A stretch of 64,000 nt of DNA from Mesorhizobium sp. M2A.F.Ca.ET.046.03.2.1 (lineage in GTDB: Bacteria; Pseudomonadota; Alphaproteobacteria; Rhizobiales; Rhizobiaceae): contig NZ_CP034449.1 of NCBI RefSeq assembly GCF_003952425.1, positions 6,808,001 to 6,872,000 of the forward strand. Direction: 5' to 3'. The position numbers and the translations under genes are program-made. Below are positions 18,345-26,822 of this stretch, piece after piece (position 1 is the stretch's first letter; every line of letters starts with the position of its first letter). The notes under the pieces are model-generated. The model searched no databases and was not told the origin of the DNA. It saw only the letters and a program-made list of their open reading frames with translations.

Positions 18345-19043
18345 TCAGAATTCCACGTCGAGCTCGACGATCTCCTCTGGCTCGGCGAGCGCGCCTTCGG
18401 TCCATTCCCGCATCAGCGGCCAGGCAAAGACCGTCTCGCAGTAGGCGGCGAGTGGCGCTTCGAGGTCAACCGCGTAGGTGCGGAAGCGGGTGCAGACCGG
18501 AGCATACATGGCGTCGGCCATGGTGGGCCATGCCCCGAACAGCCACGGCCCGCCATAGGTCGCCAGGCACTCCGACCAGATCGCCTTGATCCGCTCCACG
18601 TCGGGCCGCGCGCCGGAAAAGATCTTGAAGCTCTTGTGCCTCGCCTTGAGGTTCATCGGCAGTGCCGAGCGCAGATTGTGGAAGCCCGAATGCATTTCGC
18701 CCGACACCGCGCGGCAATGGGCGCGCGCCACGCGCTCGGCTGGCAGCAGGCCGGCGCCCGGCATCGTCTCGGCCAGGTATTCGGAGATGGCCAGCGTATC
18801 CCATACGGTGACGCCGTCATGCGTCAGCCGCGGCACCAACACCGACGGCGACAGGAGCAGCAATTCCTGCCGCTGCTCCGCATCATCGATGTCGACGCGC
18901 TTCTCCTCGAACTCAAAACCGGCCATGCGGCACAGCAGCCAGCCGCGCAGTGACCAGGACGAGTAGTTCTTCGACGAGATCGTCAACGTCGCCGTCGTCG
19001 CGCTTTCCGGCCTCGCCGCCTTCGCCTTCCCCGCCTTGGCCAT
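18345..19043 (-). CDS. Glutathione S-transferase family protein
   Basis: A 232-aa GST-like protein. The N-terminal thioredoxin fold (KNYSSWSLRGWLLCRMAGFE, about 18-37, with Ser-Ser-Trp at the usual catalytic site; VPRLTHDGVTVWDTLAISEY with the cis-Pro and glutathione gamma-Glu site) leads to the helical C-terminal domain. The start was taken at 19043 because GGAGG lies about ten bases upstream; a longer frame begins at 19124. Substrate unknown. Convergent with hemB and divergent from phaZ. Confidence 0.85.
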   Translation of the reverse strand: MAKAGKAKAARPESATTATLTISSKNYSSWSLRGWLLCRMAGFEFEEKRVDIDDAEQRQELLLLSPSVLVPRLTHDGVTVWDTLAISEYLAETMPGAGLLPAERVARAHCRAVSGEMHSGFHNLRSALPMNLKARHKSFKIFSGARPDVERIKAIWSECLATYGGPWLFGAWPTMADAMYAPVCTRFRTYAVDLEAPLAAYCETVFAWPLMREWTEGALAEPEEIVELDVEF

Positions 19044-19088
19044 GTCGTGGAACCTCCAAGCCTTTCGCCGGCAACAATCCTCTCGCAA

Positions 19089-19104
19089 TGCAAAATAAAT
19101 TGCA
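19089..19104. promoter_or_regulatory. Candidate operator palindrome between gst and phaZ
   Basis: TGCAA-N6-TTGCA inverted repeat (19089-19093 and 19100-19104) in an AT-rich stretch of the divergent intergenic region, about 48 bp before phaZ. PhaR/AniA-type PHB regulators bind TGC-rich palindromes, so a PhaR site is conceivable. This is inference. Confidence 0.35.
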
Positions 19105-19151
19105 CTAGCTTTTTTGCGCTGCACGATGGGCTGTCATCGGAACGAGGCGCA

Positions 19152-20360
19152 ATGCTTTACCAGGCCTACCAGCTCCAGGACGACCTCATAGCTCCGGCGC
19201 GCATGCTTGCCGAACTGATGGGTTCCGCGACGGCCGGGATGGCGCTCGGCGACTCCGCCAAACGACCCATCGCGGCCGGGCTGGAGATGATCGCCCGTTT
19301 CAGGCTCACCCATACGCGGCCGGATTTCGGCATCGAGACTGTCAGGGTCGGCCACCGCGAGGTGCCGGTCGCCGTCGAAACGGCGCTCGCCCTGCCCTTC
19401 GGCCAACTGCTGCGCTTTGCCAAGAACATCGACGCCCGCCAGCCGAAGGTCATGGTGGTCGCGCCGCTGTCGGGACATTTCTCGACGCTGCTGCGCGGCA
19501 CGGTGGAGACGCTGCTGGCCGACCACGAGGTCTATGTCACCGACTGGGCCAATGCCCGCGACGTGCCGCTGTCGGCCGGCAGCTTCGGCGTGGACGACTA
19601 TGTCGACTACCTCATCCGTTTCCTGGAGGCGATCGGCCCGGGGGCGCATATCCTGGCGGTCTGCCAGCCCTGCGTCCAGGCGCTCGCCGCCGTCGCCGTC
19701 ATGTCCGAGGACAGGCATCCGGCGACGCCGCGCTCGATGACGCTGATGGCGGGGCCGATCGACCCGCGCGAAAGCCCGACGGAGGTCAACGAATTCGCCG
19801 TCAGCAAGTCGCTGGCTTGGTTCCAAAGCTACGTCATCTCGCATGTGCCTTGGCGCCACCCGGGCGGCGGGCGGCGGGTGTATCCGGGCTTCCTGCAGCT
19901 CACCGCCTTCATGGCCATGAACAGCGACCGCCACGTCACGGCGCATCGCAAGCTCCATGAGCATCTGGCGGCCGGCGAGACCGCCGAAGCCGAGAAGATC
20001 AAGACTTTCTACGACGAGTATTTCGCGGTGCTCGACCTCACCGAGGAATTCTATCTCGAGACCATCGACCGGGTGTTCCAGAAGGCGGAGCTTGCCACAG
20101 GCGCGTTCACCTTCCGCGGCAGCAAGGTCGACCCCGGCGCGATCCGCCACACGGCGCTGCTCACCGTAGAGGGCGTACGCGACGACATATGCGCGCTGGG
20201 CCAGACCTCGGCGGCGCATGATCTGTGCCGCTCGCTGCGCCCACATTTGAAGCGGCATCACCTGCAGGCCAATGTCGGCCATTACGGCGTCTTCAACGGC
20301 AAACGCTGGGAACGCGAAATCTATCCCGTGGTGCGCAACCTCATCCTGGCGATGGAATAG
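19152..20360 (+). CDS. phaZ: Intracellular polyhydroxybutyrate depolymerase
   Basis: A 402-aa intracellular PHB depolymerase of the PhaZa1 type, which mobilises carbon-storage granules. It starts MLYQAYQLQDDLIAPARMLA as rhizobial PhaZ does, has YVTDWANARDVPLSAGSFG near residue 120 and the nucleophile region VCQPCVQALAAVAVM, in which a cysteine replaces the lipase-box serine. The C-terminus contains the expected His-containing segments (NVGHYGVFNGKRWE). The start at 19152 is preferred over the upstream-open frame for family agreement. Confidence 0.92.
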   Translation: MLYQAYQLQDDLIAPARMLAELMGSATAGMALGDSAKRPIAAGLEMIARFRLTHTRPDFGIETVRVGHREVPVAVETALALPFGQLLRFAKNIDARQPKVMVVAPLSGHFSTLLRGTVETLLADHEVYVTDWANARDVPLSAGSFGVDDYVDYLIRFLEAIGPGAHILAVCQPCVQALAAVAVMSEDRHPATPRSMTLMAGPIDPRESPTEVNEFAVSKSLAWFQSYVISHVPWRHPGGGRRVYPGFLQLTAFMAMNSDRHVTAHRKLHEHLAAGETAEAEKIKTFYDEYFAVLDLTEEFYLETIDRVFQKAELATGAFTFRGSKVDPGAIRHTALLTVEGVRDDICALGQTSAAHDLCRSLRPHLKRHHLQANVGHYGVFNGKRWEREIYPVVRNLILAME

Positions 20361-20468
20361 CGGGACGCGCGGACGAACGAATCGGCGCCGTGGGCCCAGT
20401 TCCTCGTCAAATCCATAACCTGGATCGTGCCGCCGAGCGCGATACTGCTACCCATCTGCTTGCAATTC

Positions 20469-20500
20469 GCAATCAGTCAAGCTATCAGTTGACCGATTGC
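20469..20500. promoter_or_regulatory. Operator-like palindrome upstream of the RibD-C domain reductase gene
   Basis: GCAATCAGTCAA (20469-20480) and TTGACCGATTGC (20489-20500) are inverted repeats matching at 11 of 12 positions with an 8-bp spacer, 25 bp before the gene at 20525. It covers a possible -10 (TATCAG at 20483, 17 bp after TTGCAA), consistent with repression. Confidence 0.6.
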
Positions 20501-20524
20501 AAATTACAACTGGATCAGGAGGCA

Positions 20525-21172
20525 ATGATGTCCAGGCTGCGTGTTAACGCTTTCACCTTGTCGCTCGACGGTTACGGCGCCGGTCCCGATCAGAGCCTCG
20601 ACAACCCGCTCGGCGTAGGCGGCGAAGATCTACACAAGTGGATGATCAAGACCCGCTCGTTTTACCAGATGATCGGCAAGGAAGGCGGGACAACGGATAC
20701 CGACGACGATTTTGCCGTGCGCAGCTTCGAGAATGTCGGCGCGTGGATCCTCGGCCGCAACATGTTCGCGCCGAGCCGTGGTCCATGGCCGGACGACAAC
20801 TGGAAAGGCTGGTGGGGTCCCAACCCGCCCTACCACGTGCCGACCTTTATTTTGACGCATCAGAAGCGCGCGCCGATCGAGATGGAAGGCGGGACGACGT
20901 TCTATTTCGTCACCGACGGCATCCACTCAGCGCTCGAACAGGCGAAGGCAGCCGCCGTCGGCAAGGATGTGCGCATCGGCGGCGGCGTCTCGACTGTCCG
21001 GCAGTATCTGCAGGAGAAGCTCATCGACGAGATGCATCTGGCAGTCTCGCCGCTCCTGCTCGGCTCGGGCGAGCATCTGTTTGCCGGACTCGACATGCTG
21101 AAGCTGGGATACCGTTGCACCGGGCAGGTGGCGACCGCCGATGCCACGCATGTGATGATCGGACGGGTGTGA
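20525..21172 (+). CDS. RibD C-terminal/dihydrofolate reductase-like protein
   Basis: A 215-aa protein of the RibD_C (dihydrofolate reductase-like) family: N-terminal NAFTLSLDGYGAGP, the substrate/NADPH region AWILGRNMFAP, TFILTHQKRAP, IGGGVSTVRQYLQEKLIDEM and the C-terminal strand LAVSPLLLGSGEHL. Stand-alone members are putative reductases of unknown substrate, often next to transcriptional regulators. The start ATGATG at 20525/20528 follows AGGAGG. A strong inverted repeat (20469-20500) overlaps its putative promoter. Confidence 0.85.
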   Translation: MMSRLRVNAFTLSLDGYGAGPDQSLDNPLGVGGEDLHKWMIKTRSFYQMIGKEGGTTDTDDDFAVRSFENVGAWILGRNMFAPSRGPWPDDNWKGWWGPNPPYHVPTFILTHQKRAPIEMEGGTTFYFVTDGIHSALEQAKAAAVGKDVRIGGGVSTVRQYLQEKLIDEMHLAVSPLLLGSGEHLFAGLDMLKLGYRCTGQVATADATHVMIGRV

Positions 21173-21182
21173 CAACAGCCCT

Positions 21183-21216
21183 TTCTCCCCGTCACTATAC
21201 GGGGAGAAATGCCCGG
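21183..21216. repeat. Left part of a RIME-like repeat split by the IS element
   Basis: The hairpin TTCTCCCCGTCACTATAC plus GGGGAGAA is followed by ATGCCCGG and continues after the insertion sequence at 22547-22575 (CCGGCAGGGCAATGAGGGGC). Removing the IS and one CCGG copy restores a RIME-like element, inverted relative to the one at 22646-22712. Confidence 0.7.
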
Positions 21217-22546
21217 TGTCCGAACCGGATAGATAGGTAACAGAATGGACCGATTAGATGGGTGACAGTTTTCTTGCCAGCCGGGAGGACCGGCGATGGT
21301 TTGGCGAGAGACTGGCATCATGGATGAGCGGCTTCGTTTTGTTGTTGAATGCCTAGCTGGCGAGGAGACGATGACGCAGCTTTGCGCGGCCTTCGAGATC
21401 TCACGCAAGACCGGCTACAAATGGCTTGGGCGTTACCGGGAGACCGGGCCGGAAGGCCTGCACGACCGGCTGCGGGCGCCGCTCGATCACGGCCGAGCAA
21501 CGGCAGCCGAGCTGGTGGAGCGGATCGTGGCGGAGAAGGAAGCGCATCCGCTGTGGGGGCCGAAGAAGATCATGGCGCGGCTGAAGCGGGCGGAGCCCAG
21601 TTGTGGCTGGCCGGCAGTCTCGACAGCTGGCGAGATCCTGAAGCGGCATGGTCTTGTGGGACGCCGGCGCCGGCGCTGGCGGGCTGTGGGCAATGGGCCA
21701 TGGCCGGAGCCTGCGGCGCCGAATGCGGTGTGGACGGTAGACCACAAGGGCTGGTTCCGGACCCGTGACGGCTGGCGCTGCGAGCCATTGACGGTGATGG
21801 ATGCATTGAGCCGCTACCTGCTGGGGCTCGAGGCGACGGGCTCGACGGCCGACGAGGAGGCGTGGCCGGTGTTTGAGCGATTGTTTGAGGAAAACGGTCT
21901 GCCGGATCGCATTCGAAGCGACAATGGCCCACCCTTTGCGTCGGCCGGCGTCACAGGGCTGACGCCGCTGGCAGTGCGCTTCATTAAGCTCGGCATCGCC
22001 CTGGAGCGCATCCAGCCAGGCAAGCCGCAGCAGAACGGGCGCCATGAGCGTTTCCATCTGACCATGCTGCCGATGGCCGATGCACCGAAGGCTGACAAAG
22101 CGGCTCAAGCCAGGGCCTTCGAGAACTTCCGGCGCAGCTACAATGAGGAGCGTCCGCACGAGGCGCTGGGCATGGACACCCCGGCACAGCATTACCGCCC
22201 CTCGACCCGACCGATGCCGAAGACAGCCCCTGAACCCGATTATCCGACCGAGGCAGCGGTGCGCGGCGTGCGCCAGAACGGCGCGGTCAAATGGCGGGGC
22301 ACCGAGATCTATGTCTCGGCCACGTTGGCCGGCGAACCGATTGCCATTGAAGAGACCGAGGATGGCGAGTGGACGATGCGCTTCCACACCCATCCGCTCG
22401 GCTTCATCGATGAGAAGCACATGAAACTGGTTCGCCGCAGCGCCGCGCCAAGCCGACCGCTTGGCGCTGCGGCGACCGCATCATAGGGAGAGAAAACTGT
22501 TACCTATGTATCCGGTTCAAAGTGTTACCCATCTATCCGCTGGACA
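21217..22546. mobile_element. IS481-family insertion sequence, complete
   Basis: About 1330 bp. The left end TGTCCGAACCGGATAGATAG and the reverse complement of the right end (TGTCCAGCGGATAGATGG) are imperfect terminal inverted repeats. Each end also carries a second internal copy of the motif GGATAGATxGGTAACA, typical of IS481 ends. It is flanked by a CCGG direct repeat (21213-21216 and 22547-22550) consistent with a 4-bp target duplication. It contains one intact transposase gene, so it may be active. Confidence 0.88.
21296..22486 (+). CDS. IS481-family DDE transposase
   Basis: A 396-aa transposase. The N-terminal HTH (MTQLCAAFEISRKTGYKWLG, about 28-47) recognises the IS ends. The rve catalytic core holds the DDE triad: first Asp in WTVDHKGWF (about 148), second Asp in RSDNGPPF (about 207) and Glu in NGRHERFHLTML (about 247). 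The C-terminal tail (about 315-396) is a beta-rich extension seen in this subgroup. The gene is uninterrupted and fills the element. Confidence 0.93.
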   Translation: MVWRETGIMDERLRFVVECLAGEETMTQLCAAFEISRKTGYKWLGRYRETGPEGLHDRLRAPLDHGRATAAELVERIVAEKEAHPLWGPKKIMARLKRAEPSCGWPAVSTAGEILKRHGLVGRRRRRWRAVGNGPWPEPAAPNAVWTVDHKGWFRTRDGWRCEPLTVMDALSRYLLGLEATGSTADEEAWPVFERLFEENGLPDRIRSDNGPPFASAGVTGLTPLAVRFIKLGIALERIQPGKPQQNGRHERFHLTMLPMADAPKADKAAQARAFENFRRSYNEERPHEALGMDTPAQHYRPSTRPMPKTAPEPDYPTEAAVRGVRQNGAVKWRGTEIYVSATLAGEPIAIEETEDGEWTMRFHTHPLGFIDEKHMKLVRRSAAPSRPLGAAATAS

Positions 22547-22645
22547 CCGGCAGGGCAATGAGGGGCAGCGCTGCCGGCCCGAGATTGGCGATAGCCTATC
22601 CATGATCTTCAAGCCTACGCTGCGAATTGAAGCTCAATCACCCAC

Positions 22646-22712
22646 GCCGGCGCTGCCCCTCATCCGCCCTTCGGGCACCTTCTCCCCGTGGAACGGGGAG
22701 AAGGAAAAAGGG
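22646..22712. repeat. RIME-like palindromic repeat
   Basis: Contains CCCCTCATCCGCCCTTCGGG and the hairpin CCTTCTCCCCGT / ACGGGGAGAAGG, the hallmark of rhizobial intergenic mosaic elements. It lies immediately beyond the ppk2 stop codon and may act as its transcript 3' hairpin. Confidence 0.75.
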
Positions 22713-22717
22713 GCGCC

Positions 22718-23638
22718 TCAATACTTCTCCGGCACGTAAAGCTCGCGCGGCAGCACCTGGCGCTCGTAGGAGGGGTTGAAGACGCGCTCCGGCAGCGTGA
22801 TCTCATCGTGCGGAACCTCCTCATACGGCATCTGCTGCAGCAGATGGTCGATGCAGTTCAGCCGCGCGCGCTTCTTGTCGTTGCCCTCGACGATGAACCA
22901 GGGGGCCTCCTTGATGTTGGTGCGGGCGAAGGTCTCTTCCTTGGCCTTGGTGTACTGCTCCCAGCGCACCCGCGACTGCAGGTCCATCGGCGACAGCTTC
23001 CACTGCTTCATCGGGTCGTGGATGCGCATCAGGAAGCGCATCTGCTGTTCCTCGTCGGTGATCGAGAACCAGTATTTCACCAGCGTGATGCCGGAGCGGA
23101 CCAGCATACGTTCGAATTCCGGCACGTCGCGGAAAAACTCCTCGACCTGATCCGCATTGGCAAACCCCATCACCCGCTCGACGCCGGAGCGGTTGTACCA
23201 GGAGCGGTCGAACAGCACGATCTCGCCGCCCGCGGGGAGATGCGGCACGTAGCGCTGGAAATACCATTGCGACTTTTCGCGTTCGGTCGGCGCCGGCAAT
23301 GCCACCACGCGGGCGATGCGGGGATTGAGCCGCTGCGTGATGCGCTTGATGACACCCCCCTTGCCGGCGGAGTCGCGGCCCTCGAAGACCACCACCAGCT
23401 TCTTCTTGTGGTAGGCGACCCAGGACTGCAGCTTGATCAGCTCGGACTGGAGCCTCAGCAGCTCGCGAAAGTAGGTCATCCGCTCGATGGAAGGCGGATG
23501 CGACTTCTTGTAGATCTTGGCGATCTCGAGCGAGAGCGCCGGTTCGGAAAGCTCCAGCTCGTAGTCCTCGTCGAGCGTGTCCTCGAGCTCGGCTTCCAGC
23601 CAGTCCTTCGCCCCAGAATTCGGGTTCACTTCATTCAT
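22718..23638 (-). CDS. ppk2: Polyphosphate kinase 2
   Basis: A 306-aa PPK2-family kinase that transfers phosphate between polyphosphate and nucleoside di- or monophosphates. Walker A is VFEGRDSAGKGGVIKRI (about 93-109), the lid and Walker B region include FDRSWYNRSGVERVMGF, and IHDPMKQWKLSPMDLQSR is conserved. Length and N-terminal extension match class I PPK2 of rhizobia. The start at 23638 (MNEVNPN) has a GGAG site; an upstream ATG at 23668 is possible. Single gene with RIME repeats downstream. A Ppx/GppA exopolyphosphatase gene lies elsewhere in the window (53576). Confidence 0.93.
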   Translation of the reverse strand: MNEVNPNSGAKDWLEAELEDTLDEDYELELSEPALSLEIAKIYKKSHPPSIERMTYFRELLRLQSELIKLQSWVAYHKKKLVVVFEGRDSAGKGGVIKRITQRLNPRIARVVALPAPTEREKSQWYFQRYVPHLPAGGEIVLFDRSWYNRSGVERVMGFANADQVEEFFRDVPEFERMLVRSGITLVKYWFSITDEEQQMRFLMRIHDPMKQWKLSPMDLQSRVRWEQYTKAKEETFARTNIKEAPWFIVEGNDKKRARLNCIDHLLQQMPYEEVPHDEITLPERVFNPSYERQVLPRELYVPEKY

Positions 23639-23905
23639 CGCGCAGCTCCGTCGCCTGTCAGCCATCATCGCTTCGGAATGCGCCGCGGCTCCGCCCCGGA
23701 CACGCCACTCCGTAAGCCGACTGAGATACAGAGGCGCAATGACGGTTTTATTGCAAGGCGACCACAGCCGGGCATGATAGACGATATGTGATCGGCCCGT
23801 ATCGATAGCGGGGCGACAAGCGGCTGGAATTGTCCTACAAATCCCCTCGCCTCTTTCCCGCGCCCGCCACGGCGCCTCTCCAAAACAAAATCGCGAGGAC
23901 CCGAC

Positions 23906-24949
23906 ATGGAATACCGCACCCTTGGCCGTTCCGGCCTGAAGGTTTCGACATTGACCCTCGGCACCATGACCTTCGGCGGCACGGGCCCGTTCGCCGCCGT
24001 GGGCAACTCCGATCTTTCGGAAGCCAAGCGCATCATCGACACCTGCATCGATGCCGGCATCAACCTCATCGACACGGCAAACGTCTATTCGAACGGGCTG
24101 TCGGAGGAGATCATCGGCGAGGCGCTTGGCGGCAAGCGCAAGAACGACGTGCTGATCGCGTCCAAGGCGCGCATGCGCATCGGCACCGGTCCCAATGACG
24201 AGGGCCTATCGCGCCACCATCTGATCCGCGAATGCGAAAAGAGCCTGAAGCGGCTCAGGACCGATGTCATCGACGTCTATTTCGTTCACCAGTGGGACGG
24301 CCTCACCCCGGTCGAGGAGACGATCGCGGCGCTCGACACTTTGGTCAACCAGGGCAAGATCCGTTACATCGGCTGCTCCAACTGGTCGGGCTGGCAGGTG
24401 ATGAAGGCTCTTGCCGTCAGCGACAGCCGACATCAGGCCCGTTTCGTCACCCAGCAGATCCATTACACGCTGGAAGCACGCGAGGCCGAGTATGAATTGC
24501 TGCCGATCTCGGTCGACCAGGGCCTCGGCGTGCTGGTCTGGAGTCCACTGGCGGGCGGCCTGCTCTCCGGCAAATATCATCGCGACAGCCCGACCGCGCG
24601 CCAGCTCGGCGGCTGGAAGGAACCGCCGATCCGCGACGAGGATCGGTTGTGGCGCATCGTCGACGTGCTCTCCGACATCGGCAAGGCGCGCGGCATCTCA
24701 GGGGCGCAGGTCGCGCTGGCCTGGCTGCTCGGCCGTCCGGCCGTAAGCTCGCTGGTGATCGGCGCACGCAACGAGACGCAGCTCAAGGACAACCTCGCCG
24801 CGGCCAGCCTGTCGCTCTCCGAGGAAGAACGCCAGCGACTTGACTCGGTCAGCCGGCCGCCGGTGCTTTATCCCTACTGGCACCAGCAGTTCACCGCCAG
24901 GGACCGGTTCGGGCCGGCCGACAAGGTGCTCGACCGCTCGCATGCCTAA
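23906..24949 (+). CDS. Aldo/keto reductase
   Basis: A 347-aa (beta/alpha)8 NADPH-dependent oxidoreductase. MEYRTLGRSGLKVSTLTLGT starts the barrel; catalytic Asp-x3-Tyr is in LIDTANVYSNGLSEE (about 52-66), Lys in VLIASKARM (about 83-91) and His in VYFVHQWDG. The C-terminal cofactor region LGRPAVSSLVIGARNETQL is also present. It resembles AKR members of the YajO/Tas type. Substrate unknown. Monocistronic, convergent with the GT90 gene. Confidence 0.9.
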   Translation: MEYRTLGRSGLKVSTLTLGTMTFGGTGPFAAVGNSDLSEAKRIIDTCIDAGINLIDTANVYSNGLSEEIIGEALGGKRKNDVLIASKARMRIGTGPNDEGLSRHHLIRECEKSLKRLRTDVIDVYFVHQWDGLTPVEETIAALDTLVNQGKIRYIGCSNWSGWQVMKALAVSDSRHQARFVTQQIHYTLEAREAEYELLPISVDQGLGVLVWSPLAGGLLSGKYHRDSPTARQLGGWKEPPIRDEDRLWRIVDVLSDIGKARGISGAQVALAWLLGRPAVSSLVIGARNETQLKDNLAAASLSLSEEERQRLDSVSRPPVLYPYWHQQFTARDRFGPADKVLDRSHA

Positions 24950-24954
24950 AACAG

Positions 24955-25926
24955 TCAGTCGGCAATAAAGCGCCAGACTTCCGGATCGGGCTTTATCTGC
25001 CCACTCAACACGAAATATTTATAGAGGACGAGCAGCGAGATCGCCTGCTCGTCCTGTTCATTGCCGAATTGGCGGCAATAGGCGTTGGCGGCGGCAGTTA
25101 TCCGCGCCGCCTCGGCAGGATGCTTTTCGAAATGGGCCACCTTGTCGACAAGGTCGGAGAAATCAGGCTCGAGCGGCACGTAATGGATATTGGCCTCCAC
25201 CTTGGCTTCCGCAAACCAGGTTTCGTAGGTCGGCTCCGGCATCAGGCAGAGCGAATTGGAGCTCATGATCCATTTCAGGTTCGTCGCGACGTCATTGCCT
25301 TCGAGCGAGACAATGTAGCGATACTGCCGCTGCTGCTCGATGTTCAGGAACGGCTTGCGGTATCCATCCGGCGCGTCGGGCTTGTGGGAACCCGCATCGC
25401 AAAACGGTAGGTCGGCGGCCTTTTCCACGAAGCGGGTGCGAAGCGGATTGTTGAGATGACCGCGCCAGACCACCATCGGGCGCTTGTCGGCGAAGGACAG
25501 CTTGTCGGGTGGCATGTAGAAGTGGCGGAACTTGTTCAGCTTCATCAGCACGCCATTGGCGTTGTCGTCGCCGATGGGCCGGTCCTTGACGATCCTCGGC
25601 ACCTCCGGAATGCCGACGACATCGCCATATTCGAAATCGATCAGCAGGCCGGGATCGAAATAGCGGGCGAATTCCTTGAGATCGTAATAATACATGCTGG
25701 AAGCGGTCGGCAGCTTGCCGACGGCCACCGCGTCTGGACTGGGCGCGAACGGCTGTTCCAGCTTGTTATAATAGTTCAGACGCGCTCGAACGGTCTTGCC
25801 TGAAAGCCTGGCCTGATCGAGCCGGCTGGCCAGGCGGTCGCGGAACAGGGACTGCGGTGCGCGGTCACGCGCGAAATTACGCGCATAGTAGAACAGCTTT
25901 GCGGCGGTTCGAGCGAGTGTGGCCAT
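24955..25926 (-). CDS. Glycosyltransferase family 90 (LpsA-like)
   Basis: A 323-aa cytoplasmic-side glycosyltransferase like rhizobial/Haemophilus LpsA (GT90, CAP10-like domain). Visible markers are YYDLKEFARYF, PRIVKDRPIGDDNANGVLMK, MVVWRGHLNNPLRTRFVE and NLKWIMSSNSLCLMP followed by ETWFAEAKVEANIHYVPL. Such enzymes add sugars to lipopolysaccharide core or capsule. It stands alone between the aldo/keto reductase and a GntR gene with no other LPS genes near, so the acceptor cannot be deduced. Confidence 0.85.
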   Translation of the reverse strand: MATLARTAAKLFYYARNFARDRAPQSLFRDRLASRLDQARLSGKTVRARLNYYNKLEQPFAPSPDAVAVGKLPTASSMYYYDLKEFARYFDPGLLIDFEYGDVVGIPEVPRIVKDRPIGDDNANGVLMKLNKFRHFYMPPDKLSFADKRPMVVWRGHLNNPLRTRFVEKAADLPFCDAGSHKPDAPDGYRKPFLNIEQQRQYRYIVSLEGNDVATNLKWIMSSNSLCLMPEPTYETWFAEAKVEANIHYVPLEPDFSDLVDKVAHFEKHPAEAARITAAANAYCRQFGNEQDEQAISLLVLYKYFVLSGQIKPDPEVWRFIAD

Positions 25927-26041
25927 GCGTCCGCGAGTTCAGCAAGATGGTCAATGGTAGTCAGCCTTCATCCCCCTCGTCTCCTACAGCATTCTCCCGG
26001 CCATGTTGCAAGCCTGCTAATGCGAATGGCCACACGAGACT

Positions 26042-26707
26042 TTACGCTGCGACGAGCGCGAACCCTCTTGCGCGCAGACCGCGCCGATCGTCATGCAGCG
26101 AGGTGACCAGCCGATCGCGGCTGCCGGCGATGTGAGCGGAAAGCAGCTGAGCCGCTTGCTCGGCGTCGCCGCTCCTGACGGCGGCGAGAATGGCGTGGTG
26201 TTCGGCCCAGGCGCGGCCGAGCGCCTTTTCATCCCGCACTTCCAGCCAGCGCGCTCGCGACAGCCTCGTCATCGCATCGCGCACCGCCCTCAACAGGAAC
26301 TCGTTGCCGGAAAGCCTTGCCAGCTCGATGTGGAAATCCAGGCCGACGCGATGCCACTCCTCGCGCGGCGTTTCCGCATCGCAGGAATCGAGCATCGCGG
26401 CGATCAACTCGATGCCGCCACGGTCTTCGAGCGCCGCCGTCAGGCGAACCGCCGCGACCTCGACCGCCTCGCGGTAGACGGCGATCTGTCCGAGTTCCGC
26501 GAGGTTGATCGGCGCCACCGTCCAGCCGCGGCCGTCGCGGCCGATCAGCCCTTCCGTTTCCAGGCGCAGCAGCGCCGCCCGCACCGGCGTGCGCGAAGCG
26601 CCGAACCGGCTCTCGATCCAGCGCTCGGTTAAACGTTCGCCCGGGCCGATCCCCAGCCCGAGGATCATCTCCCGAAGCTGCCTTTCAACATTCTGCATCT
26701 GCGACAT
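26042..26707 (-). CDS. GntR-family (FadR/FCD subfamily) transcriptional regulator
   Basis: A 221-aa regulator. The N-terminal winged HTH (ERQLREMILGLGIGPGERLT, then FGASRTPVRAALLRLETEG) is followed by an FCD effector domain with the usual metal-binding Asp/His pattern (GLDFHIELARLSGN, WAEHHAILAAVRSGD, LSAHIAGSRDRL). The start was set at 26707 (MSQMQN); the frame extends upstream to 26920 but that would run through the divergent promoter. It is transcribed divergently from the MFS gene at 26823 and probably regulates it through the palindrome at 26771-26784. Confidence 0.9.
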   Translation of the reverse strand: MSQMQNVERQLREMILGLGIGPGERLTERWIESRFGASRTPVRAALLRLETEGLIGRDGRGWTVAPINLAELGQIAVYREAVEVAAVRLTAALEDRGGIELIAAMLDSCDAETPREEWHRVGLDFHIELARLSGNEFLLRAVRDAMTRLSRARWLEVRDEKALGRAWAEHHAILAAVRSGDAEQAAQLLSAHIAGSRDRLVTSLHDDRRGLRARGFALVAA

Positions 26708-26770
26708 TGTCGGTCCGATCTTCAAAGCCGCATTGACAGCGGCAAACGCCAGGTCCATGACGAATACCGG

Positions 26771-26784
26771 TTTGGTATCCCAAA
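26771..26784. promoter_or_regulatory. Candidate GntR operator
   Basis: TTTGG-TATC-CCAAA palindrome followed by a second TTGGTATCC half (26785-26793), inside the 115-bp divergent region between gntR and the MFS gene. FCD-type GntR proteins commonly bind TTGGTATACCAA-like sites. Confidence 0.6.
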
Positions 26785-26822
26785 TTGGTATCCATAACAA
26801 TCCCAGCAGTGGCAAGTGTGAC

